The notes beneath the pieces were generated by a model. The model did no database searches. It was not told the origin of the DNA and worked only from the letters and a program-made list of their open reading frames with translations. A program made the translations under genes and the position numbers. From assembly GCA_016169945.1 (NCBI GenBank), contig JADLSH010000332.1, positions 1-64,000 on the forward strand: a stretch of 64,000 nucleotides of DNA, in the 5' to 3' direction. Shown here piece after piece: positions 35,252-49,121 of the stretch. Origin of the DNA: Trachythela sp. YZ-2020 (lineage: Eukaryota; Cnidaria; Anthozoa; Malacalcyonacea; Clavulariidae). Each line of letters begins with the position of its first letter. Positions within the stretch are counted from its first letter, which is position 1.

Positions 35252-38200
35252 GTAGGGTACTAATAAAAAAGATCAATTTTTCATCTGAACATTTCTATTG
35301 GACATAATCACACCTGGTTTTCTGGGGGAGAGCGGGTCATCTGGCTTTCTAACGTTTCTATGATCCCAACTGTTCACGATTTTGTAGTTCCGGTCCTCTC
35401 AAGAGACTGCATGCATGTTCAGCCTCGTGGAAACTTGCATTAGCAAGATGGTCTATTATTCCCTCTGATGTGAATGAAAATTCGATTGAGTATACATTGT
35501 ATTAAAAATGAAGCAGGAAGTCAGCCGTCACAGAGGCACCACCTTTCCTTGAGATGCTTGATACGTCAGAATTATGCAAACCATTTCAAAAACAATCTCT
35601 AGGGCAGATTTTCCCATGGCAAAAATATGTTCAAGTCATATCAGTTCATTCAGAAAAAAAGCCTTCAAGACCAGTTTGGGCAATCAGAAAAATTTGCTAA
35701 TCCAATATACAACATTTTCTGACCATCAGAATTATATAAAATCTTTCCCAAAGTGCATGAAAACTCGTTTCCGAGACTCAATATCTCAAAATGTTCTGGG
35801 GGAGCATGCCCTCATACCTTCCTCTAGTGGCCTCGTTGCTGCATCACTCCATACCTGTGGATTCCCGTTAGCAGCAGGAGGGCCCCCATAAACCTTTTTG
35901 GTTTTAGCCATTTCCTTTTACGTTGTGTCCTGACCACGCCCTTTCTTCGGGAAAAACGAACCACCCCCTCCCCCTTAATATTTAGACCCAAGTTAAGGCC
36001 CTGCTCACACAGTCTGTTAACTACACTTTCAGCTTATCAAAGGTCTTACTTTGAAGGAAACAAATATATATAAAATTACACATGGCAAATACAGAGTATT
36101 GCAAACGACTGTCAAATACCTGCATACTTTTTAAGAACTATCAATACTATACTTAAGCCTCTGTCAAAGGTCTAAGACTAAGTAAAAGGTTTTCAGAGAG
36201 ATAAATATATAAATCATATTAATAGCTGCAACTGTTGTATCATGACATTCAATTTAACTCTTCCTTTTAATTAAATCAGTAGCTCGCAATAATATTCAAT
36301 TTCTCATAATGAATTCATTAATGTTTACTATAATATGTGAAATTCATTAGTGATTTACTTGAATTCTTTAATTAGTTACTATTTCTTAATGTTGTTAATT
36401 AATTTAAGTGAAATCACTAATAATTCAACTAAGAACATATATAAATTAACTTGCCGATGTTCAGTGGACTACAAAATATAGAAGTCCAGAAATGCTCGTA
36501 TATTATACATGATTATCTAAGACTAAGTGAGTCAACCATTCTCTAAATATGCCAAAGATTGCTTAGTTCCGTACTGTGAACTGTTTACGTCAGGCATGCA
36601 TGTCATTGCGGGAGGTGATTAATCTACATGTTGAACATGACTGACTTGGTGACTATCGATGGCAATTATACTCAACCATGCATGTTCTGTGGACAATAGA
36701 AAACAATGGTCATAAAAGTAAATATTTTGAAATTATAACATTTAATCTTTGAAGCTTTTCGACAGCATTCTACTAGTTGCGCCGATTTAATCTTTAATGA
36801 TATTTGAAGAAAGGTGGCAAACGTGATCCAACGACATCACAAACTGAAAATATTCTTAATTAACATTCAGCAAAACCTAAAATATTGTTCCTACGCGGCC
36901 AATTTAGCCCCTTTCAAACACCTCTGAACTTTGTATTGTTTACAAATTAACAATAATTAACAATAATACAAACTAATTATATATTCATTTCGCTTTCCTA
37001 CCTTTGGTTTACACGCTAGAAACTCCTAAGTGTGACCATTGGATAGCTCTTGAAAATCCCGTTCGAAAGGATGTATTTAAATAAATATACTAAATAAACT
37101 AGCCATTTTATGACAATTCTCGACTTTTCCCGTGAAAATCCCGTCTTTATTGCGAAATCCCGGTTTTGTCGGCGCACGCTCGGGCAACTTCGGAAGCTAA
37201 ATATCCGCGGCTTTGCATCCTAGCGTATTGAAAGTACCGGCAATCGATTCCGCGTCATTTAATTGCCTAGATGGCGGATTTTCATTGGTTTATAGCAATC
37301 AACACTGACCTTATATGGCATTTCGTAATTAATTTCCGCGTGCGGGAATCAAATTTCAACGATCTCGGCATTTTGCATGCGACTTTCAAAAAATAAAATA
37401 AAATACTTCTACTTCTTCAAATGCAATGAAACTTTCCAATAATATTCCTTTTTATATGAGCTACAATTTTGGTCCAAAATTTGCTAACATTTGCTCGAAA
37501 ATTCTGAACCCTGTTCTGGCAATTCAGGGTTATTTTAACAATAATTGTAAAATTTTTAGATAATTTATGAACATGTATGCAAATTAATTTGGATATGTAA
37601 TATGAACCGGGACAAACTAAATATAATTTTAAAGAGGAAGTCATAAGCTATCGAATGACGCGTGTCCTGTTGCCAGAGAATAAACACGTCTGGCGATATT
37701 TACATTTTGAAACAACCGATCGTAATTACGGCGCAAGGCGAAAAACGATAAAGAGTTAAATATATGCGCGAAGAAAGCCTATTTGGAATAACTGGGGTCA
37801 CAATTAATCTCTACACTGTTTTATTGAAAAAACACCTTTAATTATTTCATTTGGTTAGCATAAACCTACGGATGCTTCAATTTATAACTGGATGTTATAC
37901 CTCGTGATGGTATTTTTCAATGACACGTACACAAAGCTGGTAATAAATGGCACAGAGCTTTAAATCTAACTAACTACTGGTGATCACATTCTTGGTCAAT
38001 AAGAATCCTTTAAATTGAGCGATAATTGATTACTGTTTCATATTAACTTCGGTGTTCCTGCCAGTGAGATCCTTGTTTTAAAATCACATCCCATCCAGGC
38101 ACTCGTTGCTTTTGGCCAATTTTGGCTACAGGGGGTCTTTTCAGGGTCGAGATACGGTCTTAATTTTGTTACCCCATTTCCCCATGCATGTAACTCAGCT

Positions 38201-41200
38201 AAATATGTATATCCCTGGATTAAAAGCCTTTAAACTGAAATTACTACAAAGCAATGTTTTAATATCCGACTCCCTACGCGTTGAAGTTTCTTTCTTTTCT
38301 TTGGTTATATTCATGAAACAAAGGCGTGGACTTCCTTTGTACATGCAGAAAAAGAACTTTCATCAATGAATCGTAAATGAATAATTCAAATTCGTAAATT
38401 ACACGGCTTATAAGACCGGGCTCAATCAATGGGGAAGGTCATTGACATTGTGGTTTATTTATACCTAGTGCCTTGTGTGTGAATAAATACTGCTCTTGAA
38501 ATTTGGTAAGAATACACTGGATAAGGCGTAAAAGGTATATGTTGGGTGAGTGCTAGATCATTATTTTGCTAGTGACGATTTCATAACTTTCATGTAATTT
38601 TGAAATATATTCGTTCCATATAGCTGTTAAAAACAGATTTTCACATTGATTCCAGGCATGCCTGTTTATATATTCCCTTCATATTGAACAAATTTATGTT
38701 TTTTACAATTAAGTCAGCAAAAAAAGCTATACTTAAGCCTAAAATGATCTGTGAGTAAGCTTAGATTTTCATATATATAAAAACTACATTTACATTGCCT
38801 TTTCTAACTATACATGTATCATTTGGTATGAGTAAGGCATATAATAAGGGAGAATTCAAGGTAAAATTGAAACCTAATTTTATACTATACGGGATATAAG
38901 GTTTTACCATCAGGTATTACTTTAATGTAAATCCGACTGCTGCCAGGATTTCGAGATCACGTATGTATTTTAGATAAGAAGTATAGATAAGAAGCCTTAC
39001 CAGGCTACCATGAACTTAAATCATCACTATTATATACTATAGTATCATGAATGTACAGTATATATGCACTCGTTTATGCACGCTAAATTGAAAAGCATCA
39101 TTTAATTCAAAGGAAGGGGCGTAGATTATCTATTTGAGAAACTTAAACAAGAAACGATAAAGGATCTTTTCTGCACGTTATTGCTAAGGGAACCGATTTC
39201 CTATATAAAATATTAAATATAGCCTTTATGTCCTGTTATAATTATGGGAGGTATACACGGTAATTGTTTAATAGGTATTCTCATTGCTTCACTTTGCTCA
39301 TTGTTTCAGTATCTTTTAATATTTTCTGTTAAGTTTGGTTCTTGTTAAAAAATGACATAGAATATGTCGTCTTTGGTTTTACTGAGAAAGCGGAAGAATT
39401 TTATTGAGAATGGTTGAAATTCGTGAGCATAAAATATGCTGTTCCGTGGTAACAAAGCCCTTCATAAGTTTAACATCCGTAATGCTGAATGCTATAATTA
39501 CCCTTAAGAATATTGTACACTCGACGATGTCATGTTTCGCCACAAAGAAAACTTTGAGAATGATATTGTGATGATGATGATAACTATGTTTGAGCGTCAA
39601 AAATACATAGCCGACATACAGTCTGGTAATTGTCTTTATGTGTGTAAATGTATATCAGTTTATATAGCAAAGAAGTATATTATACTTCTCATAACAATAA
39701 AATTCATCTTGGAAATTTTTAAGACTAAATGATTAAATGAATCAGTATCAACTCATGACACTCAGGTGATCAATGTTTACTGAGCCGATTTGCAAAATAA
39801 TGTTCTGATCGGCTTTGTGCATGACAATATGTACTGTATTTCAAACCATAGTTCCTATGGTAGGGACAATCGGATATAGCCTAGTAATTTTACACAATAT
39901 ATAGGTTTGGAATCAAAACACTTTTCATTATAATATATCTTTGGTTGTGCTGTCGCCTTTGTGACAGGTTATCACCACTAAGTTGTGAATGTTGAAAGTT
40001 ACGGGAAATTATCGATATTGTCATAGTTGGCAAATTTAAAAGCCGATCAAGGCCAAAACCTTGGAAAAGGAACATCGAGATTCTTTAATTTGATACTATA
40101 GTATACTATACTGGATGGATAGGGATGCAAGATAACATGCAGGTGTTACCTTTACCAGTTGCCTAAAACCGGGGGAATATTAGGGACCCGTGCGCTCCCA
40201 GTGTTTTCGCAAAAGTGCCAAGTTGGGTGGGAAAAGGAGCGTCGACTGAACATATCCCAAATTCATCTGGTTCCTAAGCTTATTATCTATTTTAGGTCGG
40301 CATGTACCCTTTTCAAAATAGAGCATGGAAATGCGATAATAATGTTTCTCATATACTTTATGCTGACCAAATAATGTTTGATAAAAATTCAGTACCAAAT
40401 TACCGAAACTCGATATTGCCCGCGGGAGACAAATCCCACGAACAACGAAAGCGTGGGTAGAAATTGGGAAAACAACATGCAAGGAATTCCCTAATGATTA
40501 GGCTTTCATGTATTATATAATCACTGCACTGTATATGGCATTTTGTTTACGGTTTCTGAATTCTGGTTTCAGAAAGTAAATTACTATTTTCAAATTGCTA
40601 TTGCTTAATTGAATTTTGTAGCATATAATTAGATAGATTTGAGGCATTAATGACTCCAGCCTCTCTCGGCGCGCAATTTCGTACAGTAAACAGGCCAAGC
40701 ATGGAATACTGTTCATACGCTTCGCACGCAGGTATTCTGTCCATATACGCTTCGCACGCACGTACTTCCAAAAAATTAATTCCTAGTCTTATTAATGCAA
40801 CATCTAATAAAATCTTACTAAAAGAAAACGCATTTAATTTACTCAATTTTACTACTTTATTCAATTTAAGTCATACTTTGTCCGTAATGTAAGTTAGTTT
40901 ATTTGTCAAAGATTCAGCAGCTTCAGTAATTTTAACGTAGAAAGGCGCAGTATACGTGGATCACCAAAGAGTACCGAAAAATTGGATACAAAGGGCCCAC
41001 TCTATAAGCACTACTTGCGCTATATTGAATTTTCTATATAAATTTTCTATGATTCTGTCAAAGTTTGTTGGCGACATAATGGGAAATCATCCCGTATCCT
41101 ATGAATGTAGGGATTTCTAATGAACAATACTAGGAATTAGGGATTTCTAATGAACAATACTAGGACATTTCTTACCCTTCAGGTTCGTTATTATACAGTT

Positions 41201-42226
41201 TATTTTATTGTCAAGGATTTTTCAAATCTGGTGTTGAAGAAAATAAAGACAAAATGAATTTGTTGATAAATGTGCTGATTTGTTACATCCTATCCTTGGT
41301 AAGTTAAGTTGTTGAAAATGCTTATGGGACGAAATTTCTGCCCAGATTTTTGTGAACTTAAAGAACACTATATAGTACCGAGTAGAATTTCGAATAGCAA
41401 AGACGTTGCCTGGAAACGTGGCATAAAAATATGAATTACCATGCTTTAAAGTGGATGACGGTAGCAATAAGCCAATTCGGAGTTTCGCCTGCGCATCCAA
41501 ATGACGCGTTCTGCATCGGGATAAAATTGTAGTTGAACCATAACATACATGTAGCTAAGACTGGAAGAATTATAATATGTATTCAACTGTTCAATCATTC
41601 ATTTGTGTTTCACATATAGCCACAATAGAACTGTCTTCTGTGTAAGCAAAATAAATTAAGGTGCACTTAACGGAATAAATTTTCTAATTTAAAGCGACTC
41701 AACCGTGAGGAAAGTAATTGTTCTTCGAGCAATTTTTGCATATTCAAAAGATGACTGAACAGTTTAATACTTCGATATGCATATTTAAATTTTTCCAGTC
41801 TCAGCTACAGTACATGTTATGAATCAACTGAAACCCCAGAAAAGTATATTCATCTTGTTGGGATGTGACGTCATCCCTCGAGTGCATGTAAGCAGACACA
41901 TTGCGATATTGCCACATAGACACATTGCAGACACATTGATTCTTCAATATGGCTGATATGTATATAGTATTTAAGAAATATTTATCGATTTGAAACTTTT
42001 TAGATTTTATAAATCTATAAGTACCCAGCCTCCAACTATTGTATGTCAATGAAGAGAACGGTAATATCGATAAGGGGAAAAGTAGATTTAATTTATATGC
42101 TCTTATAATTGCTTAGACACATTTACAAGGCAAATGTTCCCATATAGGCATTTACGGGACATGGGATCTTTTCGAGTCTCTCTCTCAACTTGTGAAGACA
42201 GTATAATTTTTAAAATTTGTTTCTAG
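35252..42226. other. Long AT-rich intergenic stretch, probable 5' flank of the FGF-pentraxin gene
   Basis: About 7 kb without a supported gene. The open stretch at 35574-35891 looks like repeat translation. A 30-bp tandem duplication (AGGGATTTCTAATGAACAAT and following bases) lies at 41109-41165. A G+C-rich patch lies at 37130-37250. The signal-peptide exon of the next gene should be in or before this stretch, but I could not identify it. Confidence 0.4.
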
Positions 42227-45200
42227 GTACATGTCGCTGAACCTCAAGCTCAGCCATGTTTACTTTGTGGAGATGCTGTATTGAGAATATGGTCACTAAT
42301 GAGTCGCGTAGGCGACAGATATTTAAGAATAACAAATGATGATGATAATAATAATCATAAGATAGTCGACTGTGCTGGTGGATTACAAAATGACAAGTTT
42401 ACAAGTACGCTGGCTAAAATTTTGGTTACTAAAATTTTGTTTGCTAAAATTTAGTAGGAATGCAATTTATTTATTTTGAAAAACGAGAAGAATAGGTCTC
42501 GTATGCTAGATTCAATTCAGTTCGACGAGTTTTGAAAGTCTAATTATCTGAATTATTTTAGTTCTGTAAAAAAGAGACAAGTAACGACTATCGTGTATAT
42601 TAAGCATCACATGCATGAATTTAATACAATCTTCAGGAAAGTACATCACCTTGGCTATAAAGCCTTCTTTACGTATAATGGAGACCCTCGGTGACAGTAG
42701 AACCCTCAGGCGACAGTTAGTTACCAACTCATCAGATAATATAAAAGACCATGCAATTATTACGCCACAGGCAAATTTGATAAATATGCTGAAAATATTT
42801 TAAATATCTTAAATCCGAAAATGAGGGTTAAGTTCTACTTCTAATAATTATAAGGGCGAGCCCAGATCCCGAAATCCTAATAAGTTTACTTTTTTATTAT
42901 TATAGGTTTGTTACAAATACGTGACAGAACTACGATCCAAGAAATACGAATTCAGTTGGTATTCGCCAGAGGTAACAGCCGGTATCATCTTTATGCACCT
43001 TCAGCTGATGGAGAACTCTTGGCAATGGTAAGACTCACTTGTAGCTTTTTTGTTTAAGGCCTCTGCATGTATAAAGTGGGTGTAGTGGCTGACTGAGCGC
43101 TGCTCAATAACTCGATTGAGCACGGGAAAAAGCGCGGGAAATTTTGCCTTCTTTTTAGCAAACGTTTCATCGAGAATTTTCACAAACGTTTGCATTGTCT
43201 TAGTCAATAAAATAAAGTTTGTTGAAAATAGAACACTCGACCCTTTACTTTCGACAGACGATTGACTTTATTTTAACTAAATCATGTGTAAAAGCCAAGT
43301 TTACAGCCACTATAGTAGTGAATCAGCTCTAGTGGCAAAGTCGAAAGGTTTTTTGCAATGTTCACCATAAAATAAAACATAAGGATTTGATGCGCTTTGT
43401 ATAACAACAAAACTGTATAAACACAGCAATTATTAGAATAAATTCGAAATAAATACCCTTAGCTGTACGCTCCCTTTTTACCTTAAATCATGAAATCATT
43501 AACAAAATTTCGATTATTTTATGCTTTTGAAGCCTCACTCACAATGCCGTGGTAAACTAGCGATCGCGGACGACTTTAAAGCGACCAATCAGAAACGTTT
43601 TAATATTTTAAATTGCTTGCGTTAGGAGAAAGAAGAAAAAATTAACTTGCATTTTGATAAAATTCTACATTATTATAAAAGGATTTTGTCATGATTTGGC
43701 GTGCTCAATCTAGTTATTGAGCACTTGAGGAGTTGGGAGAGCACTCAAGCGCTAGAGTTTGTCTCGGCTAGCTCCTCGACCAACTTGTTCTCCAACCTTC
43801 CCGCCTGCTCAATAACTGGATTGAGCAAGCCAAATCATGAAAAAAATATTAATTTGAACTGTCTAGTTGTGCTGAAATGACTCTAATAGACGCAACAGAA
43901 ATACGATTTCGGTGACACATTCTCGTCAGAGCATGCAAGCGCCTTTCTCGCCAGCTGCAGATTCGTGACACTTATGTGAAAAGAGTCAGTCAACGTTCTA
44001 CCGAAATTCGTGGTTTAATTTTTCGGGGACTACGGTTTTCTCCAACACGGAATGTTGACAGGGTGGGATTGGATAAGCCCGATCGCAGCTATGCTCCCTG
44101 ATCAGACATGAGTCACGCGGTGGCAGTCAGATGCGCCATGCATTAACCAGCCTTTGACTCGACCAAGTTGAGCTGCGTCCTTCGTAATTCAGCCTAGCTT
44201 TCAGATGCAAGTAAGGATGATCAGCACACTCCTACTTATTGACTTGATACAAGATACAAAAACTTTAATTCAAATATTCAATACGCTTTAGCCTTCGAGT
44301 GACGGTGAACAGCAGACAGACAACCGAAACACATGGGCGCCAGAAAGACTTCTGTATGAACATCGGTTGTTTACAGTATTTCAATCGGTTAAGTTCAGAG
44401 GTTACTACTTATCTTGTGATGGCAGTGGAAAGGCAGTTTTGCAACAAATCATCAACAAAGCTTATCGGGAACCAACTCAACTATTTCTTACCATTGACCC
44501 GGGTAAGTATACTACATAATTACCGCCAGGTTATGTTTTCACCCAGGTTTGTTTGTGTTTTGTCTGTTAGCACGATAACTAAAAATATCAAAAGCTAACA
44601 GCCATAGGTTGAGCTAACAGCCATAGGCTAAAGCCAAGGACAAATTAACGATTAAATTTTAGTTTAGTTTGAATGAAAATTGATTGGTTGAGAAATTTCC
44701 CGGGCTGAAAAGAATTTATACATTTTTTATTTATGCATGGTTACTTGTGGAGGTATACAGTCTCTGAGTGCCCTCTAGTACTACAATTGTACTGTTATTA
44801 ATATTAAAGAGCAGTAATAAACAATAGAATATTAACATGAAAACGGTCAAACGTTACCGTTACAAATTCTAGAATCAATAGGAACTGGTGAATATCGCGC
44901 CGTTTTCCATAAATTCGTTAAAGTCATTCATAACTCCTGAGTAAAATGAATGGCTTTCCATAAATGGCTGTTTACAAGATCACGCTTTACCGGAATGAGA
45001 TAGACAGCAATATATGTTTGAGGTATTGGAATGCATCAATAGGCTTAAACTAAAAACCGTAACGAGATTAAAGGAAATAAATATTGTTCATTAGATCCTG
45101 CATGCTGTCTAATAAGACCAATTATTATTTGTTTAAAATAATTAATGAGTGAATAGCCAATGGTGGAATCGTCGTGTAATATTAATGGCTGACCAAATAT

Positions 45201-47247
45201 AGATTGGTGACATTATATCACACGTTTGACGTCATAGCGTGCGATATGAAAAACAGATTGCCGCACGTCATGCCAATAACGCAAGACGAAGCCAAAGGAG
45301 CCATTGTCTCATAACACACAAATTTTGACCTTGATAATTCTTCATATCGCTCGAAAACCGAATTCAATAATATTAAATTGTACCATGGCTGCTTAAACAG
45401 CCTTTCATTTGCAATTATACTACAATTTCAATTATCGCTAGGAAATATACAGTTTTGTCGAATCATGACTTCTTCACCTATACTGAAAAAATAGAAAAAT
45501 TCTTCAGAATTCATGTTTTAGCTGCCCGTAGTTTTCGTAAACATCAAGTAGTACTATTTATTGTATAAACATAAGTGTTATATAGAGTGTTATGCCACTG
45601 AGAAAAATCGTATTTAAACACACGTAAAAAATACTATATTTTTACGTGTGAAAATATCATTTTTGCAAGCCAATCAAAAACCTATTACTATTTGTGTACT
45701 ATTTACATATTTGTTTTGAGCTTCTATATGAATTGTCGTTTGTTTATAATTTGTTTATTTTACGCTCACTTGTGAGCAATATTCTCTTCAACACTCGAAA
45801 TAAATTCCATATTTCCGCGCAACCATGTAATATTCTCTATATACTTTTTAACATCTTATTATATCATATTTGATCTTCACAACTCTGTAGGAAATACAAT
45901 CAAAGGGGTTACTTTTGGTGCTGGAAATGTTGTTGGTCGAAGAAAACGTGAAATCCCTAACGAAGAAGACGCTAATCCTGAAGCTAGAAAATTTAAGTTC
46001 CGATCCCGTGCACGAGTGAGTAAACATAGATTTTGGCGAACTCGAAAACAAAGACCACACAAGATTTCCTTTTCGTGGCCAAGACCGTATCTTACGACAA
46101 CTAAGAAACCACTCACTACCCAAGCTCCTCCTAAATACAGTTCTGTCGTAACTAACTTCAATCTTCCACTTAACATAACCTTTGTTCTATGCTTCTGGAT
46201 AAAAACGGAAACCAGATATGCCCAACTCATTTCGGTTACTGAGAAAAGACCAATGGAAAGACCGACAGAAAAACCGAAGAATAAAACCGAAGAACCTGTC
46301 GAGAGACCTAGGCGTAAAAGGTATACTTCCCCAAAGCTAACTCAGGAGAAAACGAACGAGAAAGCAAACAACATTATTAATGTCAGCATTCTCCGAGGAA
46401 TGTTGAAGCTTCAAATTGGTTATAAACGCACAACAAGGTTGGTATATTCTAAATTGTTCTAAACTGTTCTAAATTGTTTGGAGGGACCAATTGCGAACAA
46501 AAGCTAGCAGTGAGTTTTAGCTTGTAAGAATTTCCTACTTTTAATTATTGTACTTACTGATTCAAAATTAAGTCACCTCAATATGAGTTCGTGCATGAAG
46601 ATACTTCTATCAGAGCTAGACACCAAGATTATATACAGTACCTACAGTATACGAATTTTGTCAGGGCCCATTATTTTCAGAACGAATGTCTTGAGGCCGG
46701 AGAAGAGACTTAATTACCCACAATTTCAAATCTGAAGAGCGGCTGTTCTGTTGTGCATGAGCACTATCGTTACGGTAGCTTAATAGACTTTAACCCGCCT
46801 TATTATATTTTCAGAACTCTTACCAACTGTGATATAAACGATGGCAAGTTTCACCAGATCTGTATTTCCCTAAACCAAGAATACCTGCTTGAGGTATACC
46901 GAGATAGCAAGGTGGTACTTAGAGATAGCTTGCCTGTTGTCGCATGTGATTTTAAAAACAAGAACAACGTAAGAAATCGTCGAGGTACTTTGATGCTTGG
47001 GCGTACTCGAGGAATGGCCGCTGCAATATTTGACGGTAGTCTGTTCCAGGTAAATCTCTGGGATCAATACCCTTCGTTTAGAATAAAAAGAATTGCCACT
47101 AACTGCGCGTGTGGAGGAGGGACTTTGGTCAGTTGGTCAGATTTGCTCAATGGAACAATGTCGAATATCAATTTGGATAATAATTCCGTATGTCCTAAAC
47201 TGGAAGGGTATAACTATGATGAACTTACACAAAATCGGTTGATTTAG
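42227..47247 (+). CDS. FGF-like beta-trefoil fused to a pentraxin domain, with furin-type site (5' end missing)
   Basis: Five exons with GT/AG borders: 42227-42404, 42906-43027, 44292-44502, 45891-46437, 46815-47247. All phases agree, giving 496 residues without a break. Residues about 18-175 read as an FGF/IL-1-superfamily beta-trefoil: RVGDRYLRIT; TSLLQIRDRTTIQEIRIQ; SRYHLYAPSADGELLAM; ERLLYEHRLFTVFQSVKFRG; YYLSCDGSGKAVLQ. RRKR at 187-190 is a consensus furin site. A very basic, proline/threonine-rich linker follows (191-255). The pentraxin/LamG domain has Cys271 (CFWIKTE) and Cys369 (FHQICISL), matching the conserved pentraxin disulfide, and SLFQVNLWDQYPSF. A basic insert (about 287-330) interrupts it with a second RRKR (311-314). 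Probably secreted, but the signal peptide is not seen. FGF identity is inferred from motifs and intron positions. An IL-1-like reading is possible. Confidence 0.72.
43688..43840. repeat. Foldback element in intron 2 of the FGF-pentraxin gene
   Basis: Inverted ends TCATGATTTGG and CCAAATCATGA enclose GCTCAAT/ATTGAGC arms. A related fragment (GCTCAATAACTCGATTGAGC) is at 43109-43128. Short palindromic MITE-like element. Confidence 0.6.
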
Positions 47248-48251
47248 TTTATACGAACAGTGTCACGTACTTCATCTTAGGTTGTATAAAAGTAAATGTT
47301 TCAACCTGACAAGAAAACATATTCGGATGAAACAGTTATTAAATGTAACCGGTTTACAATGGTGATTGGGAAAGAGGTAGATTGATGCTATATTTTAAAC
47401 GCATTGAGGCAGTGCAAAATACTGTAATTACTATTATAATTATTATTAGGAAAATGTATTCCACCAGGTTTCTTATTTATCGTGATGAATTGTATAAAAA
47501 TATTGGAGTCATGTATGTATTCTGGTTAGAAGGACAAAGTGGACAAAAATAATTAAATACAACATCAACTACATGCATGGTTGAGCATAAATTGTTGAGG
47601 TTGGGAGTCGCGAAATGGAGCACTTAATAATACGTGTTAGAAGGACAGTTGCTCCATAAATTATTGGCATGAATAATTCCATATTTGAGTCTTGTTTTGG
47701 AAACCCTCTGATTTTATAGGAAAAAATCGACCCCCTCTTTAAATAACATAATTTGGTTTTAAATAAAATCTAATTATCCATATTTCGTCCAAAACCCAAC
47801 TTTCAGTTTAATTAGGCTGCGCGACCGCCATATTTGTTTAATACCGCGTAATGATAAACCGCCAAATCGGTTCGTTTTATTAATTCAGAGATCCTAAGGA
47901 TAGTGCAAAGTTTCAAGAGGCTATTGATATACATATTTAATCTTTAATTTCTATCCATAAAAACGTATTGAAATAATTTTGTATTTTGTAAGCGGAAGCA
48001 CTGTTTAGTCTATTTCCGCTTTCTTCGCTTTCTATTAAAGCTTCTATAAATAAATATCACTCACGGTATTTACCTTAATATTTATACTTCATATTTATGT
48101 TAAAAAGATTTCCAAAATTTGAATACGTTTAATTGCAGATTTCTGAAAGTTTTCATTCATGGTATAACGTTTAACTAATATTTTAAAAGTGTAAAACATA
48201 AACTTATAATTATTACCAATTCGGCGGTGTTTATAATTATCTGCGGATATA
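47248..48251. other. 3' flank of the FGF-pentraxin gene
   Basis: AT-rich with no gene. No canonical AATAAA was seen shortly after the stop. Confidence 0.4.
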
Positions 48252-48580
48252 CAGGGTGTCCCAAAAAAGTCCCCCTTTAGAAATCACTCTTGCGCGTTAT
48301 TATACCTTTGAGAATTTAATTGAATTGTACATGAACGGCGGAAGTATTTACAACTTCTCTTCGTCCAAATAATTTAACGCGACGTATAAGTTGTTACGAC
48401 AAATACTCGTTGCTCTGTAGTCAGTTGAACCATTCTTACTCGAACTGACGGATTTGTAATTGGACATTTTTGTGTTGCTGTTCGTTTTAGAAGCTATTTT
48501 AAATTCACAGAGGTATAACAACGCACGTTTAACAACAAAAGAGTGATTTCTATAGGGGGACTTTCTTGGGGGACACCCTG
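48252..48580. mobile_element. MITE with TA target site (Tc1/mariner-like)
   Basis: About 40-bp terminal inverted repeats start CAGGGTGTCCCAAAAAAGTC on the left. The right end is the near-complement. TA dinucleotides flank both sides (48250-48251 and 48581-48582). It is 329 bp without coding capacity. TA duplication and length fit a Tc1/mariner-type non-autonomous element. Confidence 0.78.
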
Positions 48581-49121
48581 TATAGCACTAAACAGCCGTG
48601 TTGACTATCCAAACACCATCTCAGAGGCTGCAATAAATAGCATCCAATTTTACTGAAATCCTTTAGCCAGTTTAGGAAATGTTATATATTATATTTATAG
48701 TTTCTATTCAATGTTACTTTGTGAAATGTGAAACGAAACTTTATAAAATACTTTATAAATATAGCATTTTAAATGAGAATGCATGCGATTCCATTGTAAA
48801 TTAGAAATATACGTTGTTCTGTCGCTTAAAATACTTTACACTCTCTTTCTTTCCTATCACAGTATCAAAAGTAGTATATAAAACCTTGCAGAAAGATCTT
48901 TATATTATTACAGATCATCGGCTGCCATCGCTGTTTAATATAAAACTATCGGCGTTTTAGGGCAAAATTTCAATTTAATAACCGATATATAATGTGAATT
49001 TGTGAGCGAATTAATTGTTACATTGAAGCAGGTTCATTTTTAGAAGTTGTTGAAGCTTGTTTGCTGATCTAGGACTCTAGCCGGCGTTACTTAATACTGT
49101 TAATAATATACTTCAAAATAT
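48581..49121. other. Intergenic, nothing recognised
   Basis: AT-rich. No supported gene or repeat family. Confidence 0.35.

Noticed and set aside
35574..35891. 105-residue open frame
   Set aside because: No splice signals or recognisable domain; composition looks like an interspersed repeat.
43880..43945. Minus-strand CTGACGA...GAAA in intron 2 of the FGF-pentraxin gene
   Set aside because: The intervening bases pair poorly and the base after GAAA is not compatible with the PLE-type core; looks like coincidence or an old relic.
42227..44502. IL-1 cytokine identity
   Set aside because: The F-x-S...GYYLSC pattern also resembles IL-1/IL-18, but the intron positions and the order of strands fit FGF better; kept only as an alternative.
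45848..46230. Minus-strand open frames
   Set aside because: They are antisense shadows of exon 4 of the FGF-pentraxin gene.
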